A DNA stretch of 64,000 bases from Hymenobacter psoromatis (GTDB lineage: Bacteria > Bacteroidota > Bacteroidia > Cytophagales > Hymenobacteraceae), in the NCBI GenBank assembly GCA_001596155.1, contig CP014771.1, positions 3,844,001 to 3,908,000 on the forward strand. The letters run 5' to 3'. Below the pieces are notes generated by a model. It had not been told where the DNA came from, searched no databases, and was given only the letters and a program-made list of their open reading frames with translations. The position numbers and the translations under genes were made by a program. Positions within the stretch are counted from its first letter, which is position 1, and each line of letters starts with the position of its first letter. Positions 32,925 to 42,161 of this stretch are shown here, piece after piece.

Positions 32925-35900
32925 TCAGGCTTGAGAAAGTTGCACGTACCGCCCCGGCCGCACGGGGTCGCTCATAAACCAGGCGGGGTTGCCGGCGGCA
33001 TCGCGGCCCAGCCGCGCGCCCGGCGCGGGCGGGCGGTTCAAGGACTGGAGGGCCGTTGGGGATTCCTCAGTGGGCTTGGGCGGGGTGGTGGGGGGTAGGA
33101 AGTCGTCGGCCAGCTCGGCCAGGCTATCCGCAAAGGCCGTCACTATCAGCTGCACGTCGGCCGCCGAGTGGGCTTCGGTGAGAAAACACGGGAAATTGTC
33201 CCAGATATGCACGCCCTTCTCGCGCATCAGCGTGAATAATAAGGTACTATACGGTAATTCGGCAGTAAACCTGATTTTCCAAAGTGAGCCAAAGTACACG
33301 ACTTCCAATGGCACCTGGCGCTGCCGGGCGGCCGAGTTTAAGTCAGCGGCCAGGCGCGCCGTCTGGGCGTTCAGCTGCTCCTGCAAGGCGGGACCCACCG
33401 TTTTCAGGTGGCGCAACGAGGCGTGGGCCGCCGCCAGCGCCAGCGGGTGGCGCACAAACGTGCCCGCGAAATACGTCACGCCCACCTCGGGCACCGAGCG
33501 GTCGCCGTACTGCCAGAAGCCGCCGTCGAGCGCATCCATAAAGGCACTGCTGCCCGTGATGGCCCCAATGGGCAGCCCGCCACCAATGACTTTGCCGTAG
33601 GTGGCCAGGTCGGCGCGCACGCCGAACGCGGCCTGCGCGCCACCCTGGTGCAGCCGGAAGCCGGTAATAATCTCGTCAAAAATGAGGGCCGTGCCCGCGG
33701 CGGCCGTCACGCGGCGCAGCTCACGCAGGAACGCGACGGGCTGAAAATCGGGTCGGCGGCTCTGCACCGGCTCCACCAACACGGCGGCCAGCTCGTGGGC
33801 CCGCTCCGCGATAATGCGCAGACTCTCGTCGGTGCCATAGTCCAGGATGAGCATGTTTTGCACCGCCTCGGGCATAATGCCGGATGCCGCTGGTCGGGTC
33901 TGCAACTGCTTGGTGCCCCGCACAATGCCCTCGTCATTAATGCCGTGGTACGAACCCGTGAAGGCCACCACCAGCGAGCGGCCCGTGACGGTGCGCGCCA
34001 CGCGCAGCGCCCCCAGCACGGCCTCCGAGCCCGTGTTGCAGAGGGCCGCCCGCTGGTGGCCCGTCAGCTCACAAAGCAGCCGGCACACCTCGCCGGCCAG
34101 CGCGTGCTGCGGGCCCACTTCGTAGCCGCGCTCAATCTGCGCGTGCAGGGCAGTTTTAATAAATTCGGGCTGGTGGCCAAACATCGACGAGCCGAAGCCA
34201 TTGAGCGCGTCCACGTACTCGTTGCCATCTAAATCCCAAAGCCGGCTGCCCGCCGAGCGGTCCACCACCAGCGGGTAAGTCAGCTCCTTGAGCAGCGGCG
34301 TGAAGCCCGACACCACGCGCGGGTCGGCCATATGCGGCCGGTGCTCCTGGGCGTAGGCCTTGCTGGCGGCCGTTTTCTGGGTGTAGCGCCGGGTAAATTG
34401 GTTGAGAAATTCCTGCTGCCGGGGCGTGAGCAGGGCCGCCACCTGCCGCTCGATGCGCGCCGTGGCCCCAAAAGGCTTGGCGTGCTCCACGGCCTCGGCC
34501 GCCGTCAGGGCCGGCTTCGGCGCAGCGGGGGGGGGTAGGGCCGGGGCGGCGGGCGGCAGCACCGCGCTGCTTGGGGTCATGCTACCCGTGCCTTGCAATA
34601 GAGCCACTTGCCGCGTCAGCAACTGCAGCTGCGCGGCCAGCAGGCCCAGCGCCGAGTCGGCGGCCGGCTCGGCGAAGGGGGGTAGGGCGGCGGCTGGTGG
34701 AGCAGTGGCGGGCGCGGCCGAATGCGTCGGTTGCGGGGCGGCCTCGGCGGGCAATTGCGCGTCGAGGTAGGCGGCCAGGGCGGCGGGCGTGGCCAGCGTT
34801 TCGTTTAGCTGCCGGAAGGTGATGGGCACGTTGAACGCCTTCTTGAGCGTGAGCGCCAGCTGCGTAAGCAGCAGCGAATCGAGGCCCAATTCCAGGAAGC
34901 TCTGACTGGCCTGCTCGGCCGTCACGTCCACATCAGCAGCATTAGCCAGGACGGCCAGTATTTTTTGTAGCAGTAAAGTTTGACGCATAGGATGGACAGG
35001 TAGAAGCGGAGGAGGCAGAGGAGGAGTAATTTCAGCCGGAGCCGGGGCAGCCGTGGCAGTAGTTACCGGAGTAGTAATGGCCGGCTGCGCCGGCTCTAGC
35101 CAGCAGCGCTGGCGGTCGAAGCAGTAGCCCGGCAGCCGCAGCTTCTGCCGCGGCTGGCCCGCGTAAAAAGCGTGCCAATCGGGTTCCAGGCCACGCAGCC
35201 AGACCTGGCCGAGGGTATTTAAAATGGCTTGATAATCAGTCTGCCCGCTATTGGCCACCGGCAAGCTGGCCAGCGCGCTGTGCGCCGCGCCGCCGGCCGG
35301 CCGGGCCAGCGCCGTGAGCGTGGTGCCCGGCCCCACCTCCAGCAGCAGCGGGCTGGGCTCGGCCAGCAGGGTAGCCAGCGCCGCCGCGAACTGCACGGGC
35401 TGCCGCAGCTGCGCGGCCCAGTAGGCCGGGTCAGTGGCCTGCGCGGCCGTCAGCCAGGTGCCCGTCACGGTCGAAACGATGGGCACTTGCGGGGCCGCCA
35501 GCGGCACCTGCGCCACCACTTCCGCAAAGGCAGCCACCGCCGGCTCCAGCTGCCGCGAGTGAAAAGCGTGGCTGGTGGCTAGCACGCGGCAAGGAATATT
35601 TTGCGCCGCCAGCACGTCGGCAAAGGCGGCGATGTCTGCGGCGGTGCCCGCCACCACTACGGCCTTGGGACCATTCACGGCGGCCACGTCCAGGTTGGGG
35701 GGTAGCAAGTCGGCCACTTGAGCAGCGCTGGCGCGCACGGCCAGCATCTGGCCCGCGGGCAGCTCGCTCACCAGCCGGCCGCGCGCGGCCACCAGCCGCA
35801 GGGCATCGGGCAGGGTGAACACGCCCGCCAGGCAGGCCGCCACCAGCTCGCCGATGCTGTGCCCGCACAGGGCGGTGGGCCGCACGCCCCAGCTTTGCCA

Positions 35901-38900
35901 CAGCCGGGCCAGCGCGTATTCGGTCACGAACAGCGCCGGTTGGGCGTAGCGCGTGTTTTGTAAGAGAATGGCAGCCTGCGCGGCGACTTCCGGCGTCGCA
36001 TCGGGGTAAATAAGTTGGCGAATATCCACATCCAGCCATTCGCCCAGCAGCTCGGCGCACTCGGCCACAGCCGCCCGAAAAGCCGGCTCGTGCTCATGCA
36101 GCTCCCGGCCCATGCCCACGTATTGCGCGCCCTGGCCCGGAAATAGAAAGGCCACGGTAGCCGGCACTTCCGTCACCGTGCGGGCGGCAATGGCCGCCGG
36201 AGTTGGCCCGGCTTGCAGCAGCGCCGCCCGCAGCTCGGGCGCCGAAGCGGCCACCACAAAGCGCCGCTCGGCCAGCGGGGCGCGGGTCGTGTGCAGGGTG
36301 AAAGCCACATCGGCCAGCGCCGGGGTCGGCGCATCGGCCAGCCAGCCAGCCAGGCGCTGGGCATAGGCCGCGCTGCTGCTGGCCGTGCGCGCCGACCACG
36401 CCGCGAGTTGCACGGGGCGGCCCAGCGCCGGGCCAGCTTGGGCGTTTTCGCGGGGGGTAGGGGCTTCCTCCACCACCACGTGCACATTGGTGCCGCCCAC
36501 GCCAAACGAGCTGATGCCCGCCCGGCGCGGTGCCCCGCCAGCCGCCGGCCAGTCGCGCAGCGTCGTATTCACGAAAAATGGACTGTTCGCCAGGTCGAGC
36601 AGCGGGTTGGGCTGGGTGTAGTGCAGTGAGGGCGGCAGCTGCCGGTGCTGCATAGCCAGCACCGTTTTAATAAGGCCCGCCACGCCGGCCGCCGCCGTGA
36701 GGTGGCCCAGGTTGCTCTTAATGGAGCCCAGCGCGCAGGTGCCGCGCCCGGCCGCCGCCCCGAAGGCCAGTCGCAGGCCATCGACCTCAATGGGGTCGCC
36801 GAGGGGGGTAGCGGTGCCGTGCGCTTCCACGTAGCTGATGGTGGCGGGGGCCACCCGCCCATCGGCCAGCGCCTGGCCGATGGCGGCCGCCTGCCCCGCG
36901 GCGCTCGGTGCCGAAAAGCTGCCCTTGTTGCGCCCGTCGTTCGAAATCCCTACCCCCTTGATAACGCCGTAAACTACGTCGCCGTCGCGCTGGGCGGCGG
37001 CCAGGCTCTTGAGCAGCACCGCGCCCGCGCCATCGCTAAACACCGTGCCCCGCGCCTGCGCGTCAAACGGCCGGCAGTGGCCGTCGGGGCTCAGCATGGA
37101 GCCCTCCTGATACAGATAGCCGCTGCGCACGGGGGCCGTGACGCTTACCCCACCCGCCAAGGCTACCTCGCACTGCCCGGTCCGCAGGCTTTGCACGGCC
37201 TGCGCCACGGCCAGCAGCGAGGTCGAGCAGGCCGAATAGACGCTCACCGCCGGGCCACGCAAATCCAGGGTGTAGGCCACGCGCGAAGCCACGTAGTCCT
37301 TCTCGTTTACCGTAATTGCCTGAAAATCACCCAGCTGGTTCACGGCAGCCTGGTTGGGCAGCACATTCTGGATGAAGTAGGAGTTGTTGCCGGTGCCCGC
37401 GAACACGCCCACCCGGCCCGCGAAGTGTGCCGGCAGGTAGCCCGCCTGCTCCAGCGTTTCCCAGGCCACTTCCAAAAATACGCGCTGCTGCGGGTCCATT
37501 GCCGCCGCCAGCTTGGGGTTCAGCCCAAAAAAGGCCGGGTCAAACTCCTCAGCGTGGTCGATGATGCCCCGCGCCCGCACGTAGAGCGGGTCGCGGCGCG
37601 CGGCGGCCGGAAGGCTGGCGTCTAGCTCGTCGTCCGTGAAAAAGCGGGTCGTTTCGCGGCCTTCGCGCAGCACCTCCCACAGCTCATCCACCGAGTTAGC
37701 CCCCGGAAAGCGGCCCGCCATGCCAATAATGGCGATGTCGTTGTTAGTAATAACTTCTTGTTTAACAGGAAGTTCTTGGGTTAAGGGCGCTTGTTTCGCC
37801 AGCACGGGGGTAGGGACCAGCGCGGCCTGTTGGTCCAGGTACGCCGCCGCGCCCGCCACGGTCGGGTGCTGGTAAAGCTTGGTAACGGGCAGCCGGTGGC
37901 CAAAATTCGCCTGGAGTTGGGCCACGCACTTTTGCGCCAGCAGTGAGGTGCCGCCTAGCTCAAAAAAATTATCGGTTGCGCCTACCTTGTCCAGGCGCAG
38001 CAGCGGGGCCCAGGCCGCTGCCAGGTGGCGCTCGGTGGGCGTGCGCGGGGCCTGGTAGGGAGTGCCCAGCGCCGCGCGCGCCTGCGTGGTCGGCGCGGGC
38101 AGCGCCAGCCGGTCAATCTTGCCGCTGCTCGTTTTTGGGAACGCACTGAGCAGCACGAAGGTGGTGGGCAACATATAATCGGGCAGCACCTGGGCCGCCG
38201 CCCGGCGCAGCGCGGCGGGCGTGGCCAGGGCCGCGTTGGTCGATATCAGGTAAGCTACCAGCTCTTTGAGTCCGTTCTCTTCCTGCCACACCGTCACTGC
38301 CACCTGGCTCACGCCGGGCAGGGTAGCCAGCAGGGCTTCCACTTCGCCCAGCTCCACGCGGTGGCCCCGGATTTTCACCTGCCCGTCTTCCCGGCCCAGA
38401 AATTCCAGGTTGCCATCGGGCAGCCAGCGCGCCAGGTCGCCACTACGATACAGCCGCAGCGGTGGTCCGGTGGGCGGAGTCCAGCGAATAAAGTTTTCGG
38501 CGGTGCGGGCCGGCTGGTTCAGATAGCCTTCGGCCAGCGACACCCCGCTAACGCACAACTCGCCCACCTCGCCGGGCGCGGCGAGCTGCTGGTCAGGTGT
38601 GAGCAAGTGAATGACGATATTATCAATGGCCTGGCCGATGGAGGGTAGCCGGGGCCAGCCGGCCGGGTCGCCGCTCAGCACCAGCTGGCTCACCATCACG
38701 CACGTTTCAGTGGGGCCGTATTGGTTGTAGAGCGTACAGCCGGGTAGGGCCGTGAAGAAAGCCACCAGTTGGGGCGTTACTTTCAACTGCTCGCCGCCGG
38801 CCATTATTTCCGTTATGCACTTCGGAAACCGCCCCCGGCTCACGGCCATTTCGGCCAGGTGCTGCAAGGCTACGAAGGGGATGAACAGGCGGTTAACCTG

Positions 38901-39593
38901 CTCCTGCTCAATAAAATCAAGCAGCGCGCCCAGGTCCTGGCGCTGCGCCTCGGTGAGTAGCACCAGCGTGCCGCCCGTGCTGAAAGTAGTCGCCAACTCC
39001 AGAAATGAAGCGTCAAAGCTCAGCGTCGCAAACTGAAGGGTGCGGGTGCCCGGCCCGGCCGCCGACTGCTTGTTCTGCCAGCGCACCAGATTGGTGAGCG
39101 CGGCATGGCCCATCGCCACGCCCTTGGGCTCGCCCGTCGAGCCCGAGGTGTAGAGCACATAAGCCAGCGGGCCGGTTTCAGCCGGGGCCGGAACCGCGGG
39201 GCCGGCGGCAGCCTCGTCGGCGGCCACTAGTTGCAGGCCCAGGCCAGTAAAAAGGTCAGTTTCAGCGGTCGGGGCCAGGCAGCTGGTCAGGCCCGCGTTG
39301 GCAACCATCCGGGCTAGGCGGGCGGGGGGGTAGGCGGGGTCCAGGGGCACGTAGCCCTTGCCGGCCCGCAGAGTAGCCAGCACCCCGACTATCATCTCCA
39401 CGCTGCGCGTGGTGCTGATGCCAATTAATTCTGTATCAGTAAGTTGAGTTAACAGGTAGGATGTCAGCCGGCTTATTTTTTCCTCCAGCTCCCCATAAGT
39501 AATAGTGCGGGAGCCCGCTTTGATGGCAATAGCACCGGGAAATAATCTGCTTTGCTCAAGTAGGTGCTGAACGGTGCGTAGGTTGTTCGACAT
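32925..39593 (-). CDS. Hybrid NRPS/PKS A-PCP-KS-AT-ACP-aminotransferase
   Basis: Protein of 2222 residues, first gene of the operon. Adenylation about 10-500 (YTSGSTGEPKG; pocket D-A-L-F-M-G-Q-V-M, substrate uncertain, hydrophobic likely); carrier Ser550 (ELGGTS); ketosynthase about 616-1042 with Cys789 (YSACSTS), His925 (EAHGT), His964; acyltransferase about 1145-1440 with GHSIGE Ser1246 and HAFH 1342-1345, indicating malonyl-CoA; acyl carrier Ser1573 (LGLDSL); Ala/Pro linker; class III PLP aminotransferase about 1755-2165 with Lys2001 (TYGKVIGGG). No ketoreductase, dehydratase or methyltransferase is present. The aminotransferase is of the type in MycA/ItuA and McyE, which aminate a beta-keto thioester. 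The tail LGRDAAGNPAWF normally leads into a condensation domain, here on the next protein. A 290-bp spacer without a clear promoter match lies upstream. Confidence 0.93.
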   Translation of the reverse strand: MSNNLRTVQHLLEQSRLFPGAIAIKAGSRTITYGELEEKISRLTSYLLTQLTDTELIGISTTRSVEMIVGVLATLRAGKGYVPLDPAYPPARLARMVANAGLTSCLAPTAETDLFTGLGLQLVAADEAAAGPAVPAPAETGPLAYVLYTSGSTGEPKGVAMGHAALTNLVRWQNKQSAAGPGTRTLQFATLSFDASFLELATTFSTGGTLVLLTEAQRQDLGALLDFIEQEQVNRLFIPFVALQHLAEMAVSRGRFPKCITEIMAGGEQLKVTPQLVAFFTALPGCTLYNQYGPTETCVMVSQLVLSGDPAGWPRLPSIGQAIDNIVIHLLTPDQQLAAPGEVGELCVSGVSLAEGYLNQPARTAENFIRWTPPTGPPLRLYRSGDLARWLPDGNLEFLGREDGQVKIRGHRVELGEVEALLATLPGVSQVAVTVWQEENGLKELVAYLISTNAALATPAALRRAAAQVLPDYMLPTTFVLLSAFPKTSSGKIDRLALPAPTTQARAALGTPYQAPRTPTERHLAAAWAPLLRLDKVGATDNFFELGGTSLLAQKCVAQLQANFGHRLPVTKLYQHPTVAGAAAYLDQQAALVPTPVLAKQAPLTQELPVKQEVITNNDIAIIGMAGRFPGANSVDELWEVLREGRETTRFFTDDELDASLPAAARRDPLYVRARGIIDHAEEFDPAFFGLNPKLAAAMDPQQRVFLEVAWETLEQAGYLPAHFAGRVGVFAGTGNNSYFIQNVLPNQAAVNQLGDFQAITVNEKDYVASRVAYTLDLRGPAVSVYSACSTSLLAVAQAVQSLRTGQCEVALAGGVSVTAPVRSGYLYQEGSMLSPDGHCRPFDAQARGTVFSDGAGAVLLKSLAAAQRDGDVVYGVIKGVGISNDGRNKGSFSAPSAAGQAAAIGQALADGRVAPATISYVEAHGTATPLGDPIEVDGLRLAFGAAAGRGTCALGSIKSNLGHLTAAAGVAGLIKTVLAMQHRQLPPSLHYTQPNPLLDLANSPFFVNTTLRDWPAAGGAPRRAGISSFGVGGTNVHVVVEEAPTPRENAQAGPALGRPVQLAAWSARTASSSAAYAQRLAGWLADAPTPALADVAFTLHTTRAPLAERRFVVAASAPELRAALLQAGPTPAAIAARTVTEVPATVAFLFPGQGAQYVGMGRELHEHEPAFRAAVAECAELLGEWLDVDIRQLIYPDATPEVAAQAAILLQNTRYAQPALFVTEYALARLWQSWGVRPTALCGHSIGELVAACLAGVFTLPDALRLVAARGRLVSELPAGQMLAVRASAAQVADLLPPNLDVAAVNGPKAVVVAGTAADIAAFADVLAAQNIPCRVLATSHAFHSRQLEPAVAAFAEVVAQVPLAAPQVPIVSTVTGTWLTAAQATDPAYWAAQLRQPVQFAAALATLLAEPSPLLLEVGPGTTLTALARPAGGAAHSALASLPVANSGQTDYQAILNTLGQVWLRGLEPDWHAFYAGQPRQKLRLPGYCFDRQRCWLEPAQPAITTPVTTATAAPAPAEITPPLPPPLLPVHPMRQTLLLQKILAVLANAADVDVTAEQASQSFLELGLDSLLLTQLALTLKKAFNVPITFRQLNETLATPAALAAYLDAQLPAEAAPQPTHSAAPATAPPAAALPPFAEPAADSALGLLAAQLQLLTRQVALLQGTGSMTPSSAVLPPAAPALPPPAAPKPALTAAEAVEHAKPFGATARIERQVAALLTPRQQEFLNQFTRRYTQKTAASKAYAQEHRPHMADPRVVSGFTPLLKELTYPLVVDRSAGSRLWDLDGNEYVDALNGFGSSMFGHQPEFIKTALHAQIERGYEVGPQHALAGEVCRLLCELTGHQRAALCNTGSEAVLGALRVARTVTGRSLVVAFTGSYHGINDEGIVRGTKQLQTRPAASGIMPEAVQNMLILDYGTDESLRIIAERAHELAAVLVEPVQSRRPDFQPVAFLRELRRVTAAAGTALIFDEIITGFRLHQGGAQAAFGVRADLATYGKVIGGGLPIGAITGSSAFMDALDGGFWQYGDRSVPEVGVTYFAGTFVRHPLALAAAHASLRHLKTVGPALQEQLNAQTARLAADLNSAARQRQVPLEVVYFGSLWKIRFTAELPYSTLLFTLMREKGVHIWDNFPCFLTEAHSAADVQLIVTAFADSLAELADDFLPPTTPPKPTEESPTALQSLNRPPAPGARLGRDAAGNPAWFMSDPVRPGRYVQLSQA

Positions 39594-39883
39594 GACTCAG
39601 ATGGAGTTAGGCCAGGTTTTAATAGCTCGTAAGACAGGAGAGAAGCGGCGGCCAGCGAAATTAAGAGACTTTTCAACACGCGCTCTTTAAGTGAAGAAAA
39701 TAGCTGGTAACTATACATCAGCCAAGCGCGTTACGGGCCATAAGCTTCAGGCCTAGCAAACTTCACGCCGATAAGCCCGCCCCGCGAGTGTAAGCCGAAA
39801 TCTACCTTACTCCCTTTGCTGTGTCCCACTCCGCCCCTGACCCCGCCGGCGCGAACCTGCCGTCCACACCGTAATTTGGCCGT

Positions 39884-40246
39884 ATGAAGAACCCTGCCGC
39901 CGCTGCCGTGGACGCTGCCGCCCCGCCCCTCGTGTTACTGGAATGCCTCGTAGCAGGCACTTCGCACCGCCCCGAGCTGCCCGCCCAGGAGAAAAAACTG
40001 AAAGTGGGCCAGGCCCTGCGCCTGGAGCGCGAGGCCGATAGCAAATACGACGACTGGGCCGTGAAGGTGCACTCGGGCGCGGCCGACGACAAAGCCAGCT
40101 ACTGGCTCGGCTACCTGCCCGAAACCCGCAACGAAACCGTGGCCCGCCTGCTCGACGCGGGCTACCCCCTCACTGCCCGCCTAGCCCACAAAGCCTGGGA
40201 AGATGAGTGGCTGCACCTCGAAATTGAAGTGCTGCTGCCCCGCTAA
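39884..40246 (+). CDS. HIRAN-domain protein
   Basis: Protein of 120 residues made up almost entirely of a HIRAN domain: CLVAGTSHRPELPAQ, LKVGQALRLEREADSKYDDWAVKV, WLGYLPETRNETVARLLDAGYPL. HIRAN domains bind DNA ends, notably 3'-OH ends, and in eukaryotic HLTF guide fork remodelling; stand-alone bacterial copies are poorly studied. It is followed 110 bp later by ruvB in the same direction, which would fit a role near DNA recombination, but proximity is the only support. Divergent from the NRPS/PKS operon. Confidence 0.85.
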   Translation: MKNPAAAAVDAAAPPLVLLECLVAGTSHRPELPAQEKKLKVGQALRLEREADSKYDDWAVKVHSGAADDKASYWLGYLPETRNETVARLLDAGYPLTARLAHKAWEDEWLHLEIEVLLPR

Positions 40247-40355
40247 TAAAGTTGCCGATAACCGGCCGGCCGGGAGCTTTTTGCTAACTAAATTGGTTAG
40301 CCACTAGCCCGTTGCCCACGGGCAGCTGACAACGAGCAATTAACAACCACTTACC

Positions 40356-41408
40356 ATGCGTGAAGCCTATCTCACCGGCGGCACCGACCAGTTCGACGCC
40401 ACCGACAAGGACATTGACAAGGCGCTGCGGCCGCTGAGTTTCAGCGACTTCACGGGCCAGGATAAGATTCTGGAAAACCTCAAGGTTTTCGTGGCCGCCG
40501 CCAAGCAGCGCGGCGACGCCCTCGACCACGTGCTGCTGCACGGGCCCCCCGGCCTGGGTAAAACCACGCTCTCGCACATCATCGCCAACGAGCTGGGTGC
40601 GGGCATTAAGATGACTAGTGGCCCGGTGCTCGACAAGCCCAGCGACCTCGCCGGCCTGCTCACCAACCTGGAGCCGCACGACGTGCTCTTCATTGACGAG
40701 ATTCACCGCCTCAACCCGGTGGTGGAAGAATATCTCTACTCCGCGATGGAGGACTACCGCATTGATATTATGCTCGACTCGGGTCCCAACGCCCGCTCGG
40801 TGCAGATTTCGCTATCGCCCTTCACGCTCATCGGGGCTACCACGCGCTCGGGCATGCTCACGGCACCGTTGCGGGCGCGCTTCGGCATCGCGGCCCGGCT
40901 GGAGTATTATGACTCTAAGCTGCTGACAACCATCGTGCTGCGCTCGGCGGAGATATTACAGACGCCTATCCACGACGATGCAGCCTACGAGATTGCGCGG
41001 CGCTCGCGGGGCACGCCTCGCATCGCCAACAACCTGCTGCGCCGCACCCGCGACTTTGCCCAGATTAAAGGCGATGGCACCATCACAGTGGACATCGCGC
41101 AGTTTGCCCTGAACGCGCTCGACGTGGACGCCCGCGGCCTCGATGACATGGATAAGCGCATCCTCACCACCATTATTGACAAGTTCAAAGGTGGTCCGGT
41201 GGGCATCAGCACCATCGCTACGGCCTGCGGCGAGGAGGGCGAAACCATTGAGGAAGTCTATGAGCCCTTCCTCATCCAGGAAGGCTACATCAAGCGCACG
41301 GCGCGGGGTAGGGAAGCCACTGAGGCGGCTTATCAACATCTGGGCCGCCTGCTGCCCAATCACTTACGCGGCAACAATGGCGACTTGTTCGGCGAGATTA
41401 CGTCGTAG
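40356..41408 (+). CDS. ruvB: Holliday junction DNA helicase RuvB
   Basis: Full-length RuvB of 350 residues. It is the AAA+ motor that drives branch migration with RuvA. Walker [11 protein letters not shown], Walker [12 protein letters not shown], sensor 1 [11 protein letters not shown], the arginine-finger segment APLRARFGI, sensor 2 [15 protein letters not shown] and the C-terminal winged helix [27 protein letters not shown] are all present. No ruvA or ruvC is nearby, as is common in this phylum. A strong intrinsic terminator follows. Confidence 0.97.
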   Translation: MREAYLTGGTDQFDATDKDIDKALRPLSFSDFTGQDKILENLKVFVAAAKQRGDALDHVLLHGPPGLGKTTLSHIIANELGAGIKMTSGPVLDKPSDLAGLLTNLEPHDVLFIDEIHRLNPVVEEYLYSAMEDYRIDIMLDSGPNARSVQISLSPFTLIGATTRSGMLTAPLRARFGIAARLEYYDSKLLTTIVLRSAEILQTPIHDDAAYEIARRSRGTPRIANNLLRRTRDFAQIKGDGTITVDIAQFALNALDVDARGLDDMDKRILTTIIDKFKGGPVGISTIATACGEEGETIEEVYEPFLIQEGYIKRTARGREATEAAYQHLGRLLPNHLRGNNGDLFGEITS

Positions 41409-41443
41409 CGTTATTCTTTGGCTTAGCTAGAAAATAGGAAAAG

Positions 41444-41478
41444 AAACGCGCCGCGACCAGCGGCGCGTTTTTGTTTTT
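41444..41478 (+). terminator. Intrinsic terminator of ruvB
   Basis: Perfect 11-bp stem (AAACGCGCCGC / GCGGCGCGTTT, loop GACCA) followed by TTGTTTTT. Confidence 0.85.
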
Positions 41479-41495
41479 AAACGTACCTTTCACTA

Positions 41496-41762
41496 ATGGA
41501 AACCTTGCAGCTTGTTAAAGAAATAGAAGCCTTGCCGGAGCAAGCTCGCATGGCCGTAGAGCGGCTGGTGTTGCTGCTGAAAACGCAGGGTTTTAAGCGA
41601 AGCGGTAAGACTCCTCCTATTCTATATCCCGCCGACCTGGAGCAGGCCGGCCAGCCTTTTAATGACCCAGAGTTTTTTGGGGCTTGGGCCGACCGCACGG
41701 ACATTACCAGCGGGGCTGACTACATTCATGAAGTGCGGCGCGGGCTGCGTTCGGCTCGATAA
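41496..41762 (+). CDS. VapB-like antitoxin (DUF2281-like)
   Basis: Protein of 88 residues. The N-terminal helix pair METLQLVKEIEALPEQARMAVERLVLLLKT resembles DUF2281-type antitoxins, and the acidic tail with FFGAWADRTDI is typical of the region that occupies the PIN toxin. The PIN-domain gene follows 6 bp later. Antitoxin role is inferred from this pairing; the DNA-binding part is not obvious. Confidence 0.7.
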   Translation: METLQLVKEIEALPEQARMAVERLVLLLKTQGFKRSGKTPPILYPADLEQAGQPFNDPEFFGAWADRTDITSGADYIHEVRRGLRSAR

Positions 41763-41768
41763 TACAGC

Positions 41769-42161
41769 ATGATTTTAGTTGATTCGGACGTATTAATTGA
41801 CGTGTTGCGGAAAGATGTTGTAGCGGAAACCTTGCTTACCAGCCTGAGTAGCGTGGGGCCACTGGGAATCAGCGTGATGTCGCGGATGGAAACCGTTCGC
41901 GGCTGCCTGAATCGAGAGATACAGCAGCGAGCCGAGAAGCTACTGCGCCGCTTCCAGGTGCTAACGCTGGATGCCGCCATCTCACGCCGGGCCGACGAGC
42001 TGGTAACGCGCTATTACCTGAGCCATAATATGGGCGTTGCGGACGCGCTCATTGCCGCTACCGCGCTCGAATATGTTTTGCCGTTAATGAGCAAGAACCA
42101 GCGTGACTATCAATTTCTGCAAACGGAGGGCCTCCAGTTGCTGCCCTACCCCACCGCCTGA
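41769..42161 (+). CDS. PIN-domain toxin (VapC-like)
   Basis: Protein of 130 residues with a PIN ribonuclease fold. Conserved acidic residues: [14 protein letters not shown] (first Asp), SRMETVRG (Glu), [14 protein letters not shown] (Asp), and a C-terminal [10 protein letters not shown] segment with the last Asp. VapC toxins cleave tRNA or rRNA; the target is unknown. Its stop overlaps the ATG of queG as TGATG, so this toxin-antitoxin pair and queG are translationally coupled. Confidence 0.85.
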   Translation: MILVDSDVLIDVLRKDVVAETLLTSLSSVGPLGISVMSRMETVRGCLNREIQQRAEKLLRRFQVLTLDAAISRRADELVTRYYLSHNMGVADALIAATALEYVLPLMSKNQRDYQFLQTEGLQLLPYPTA

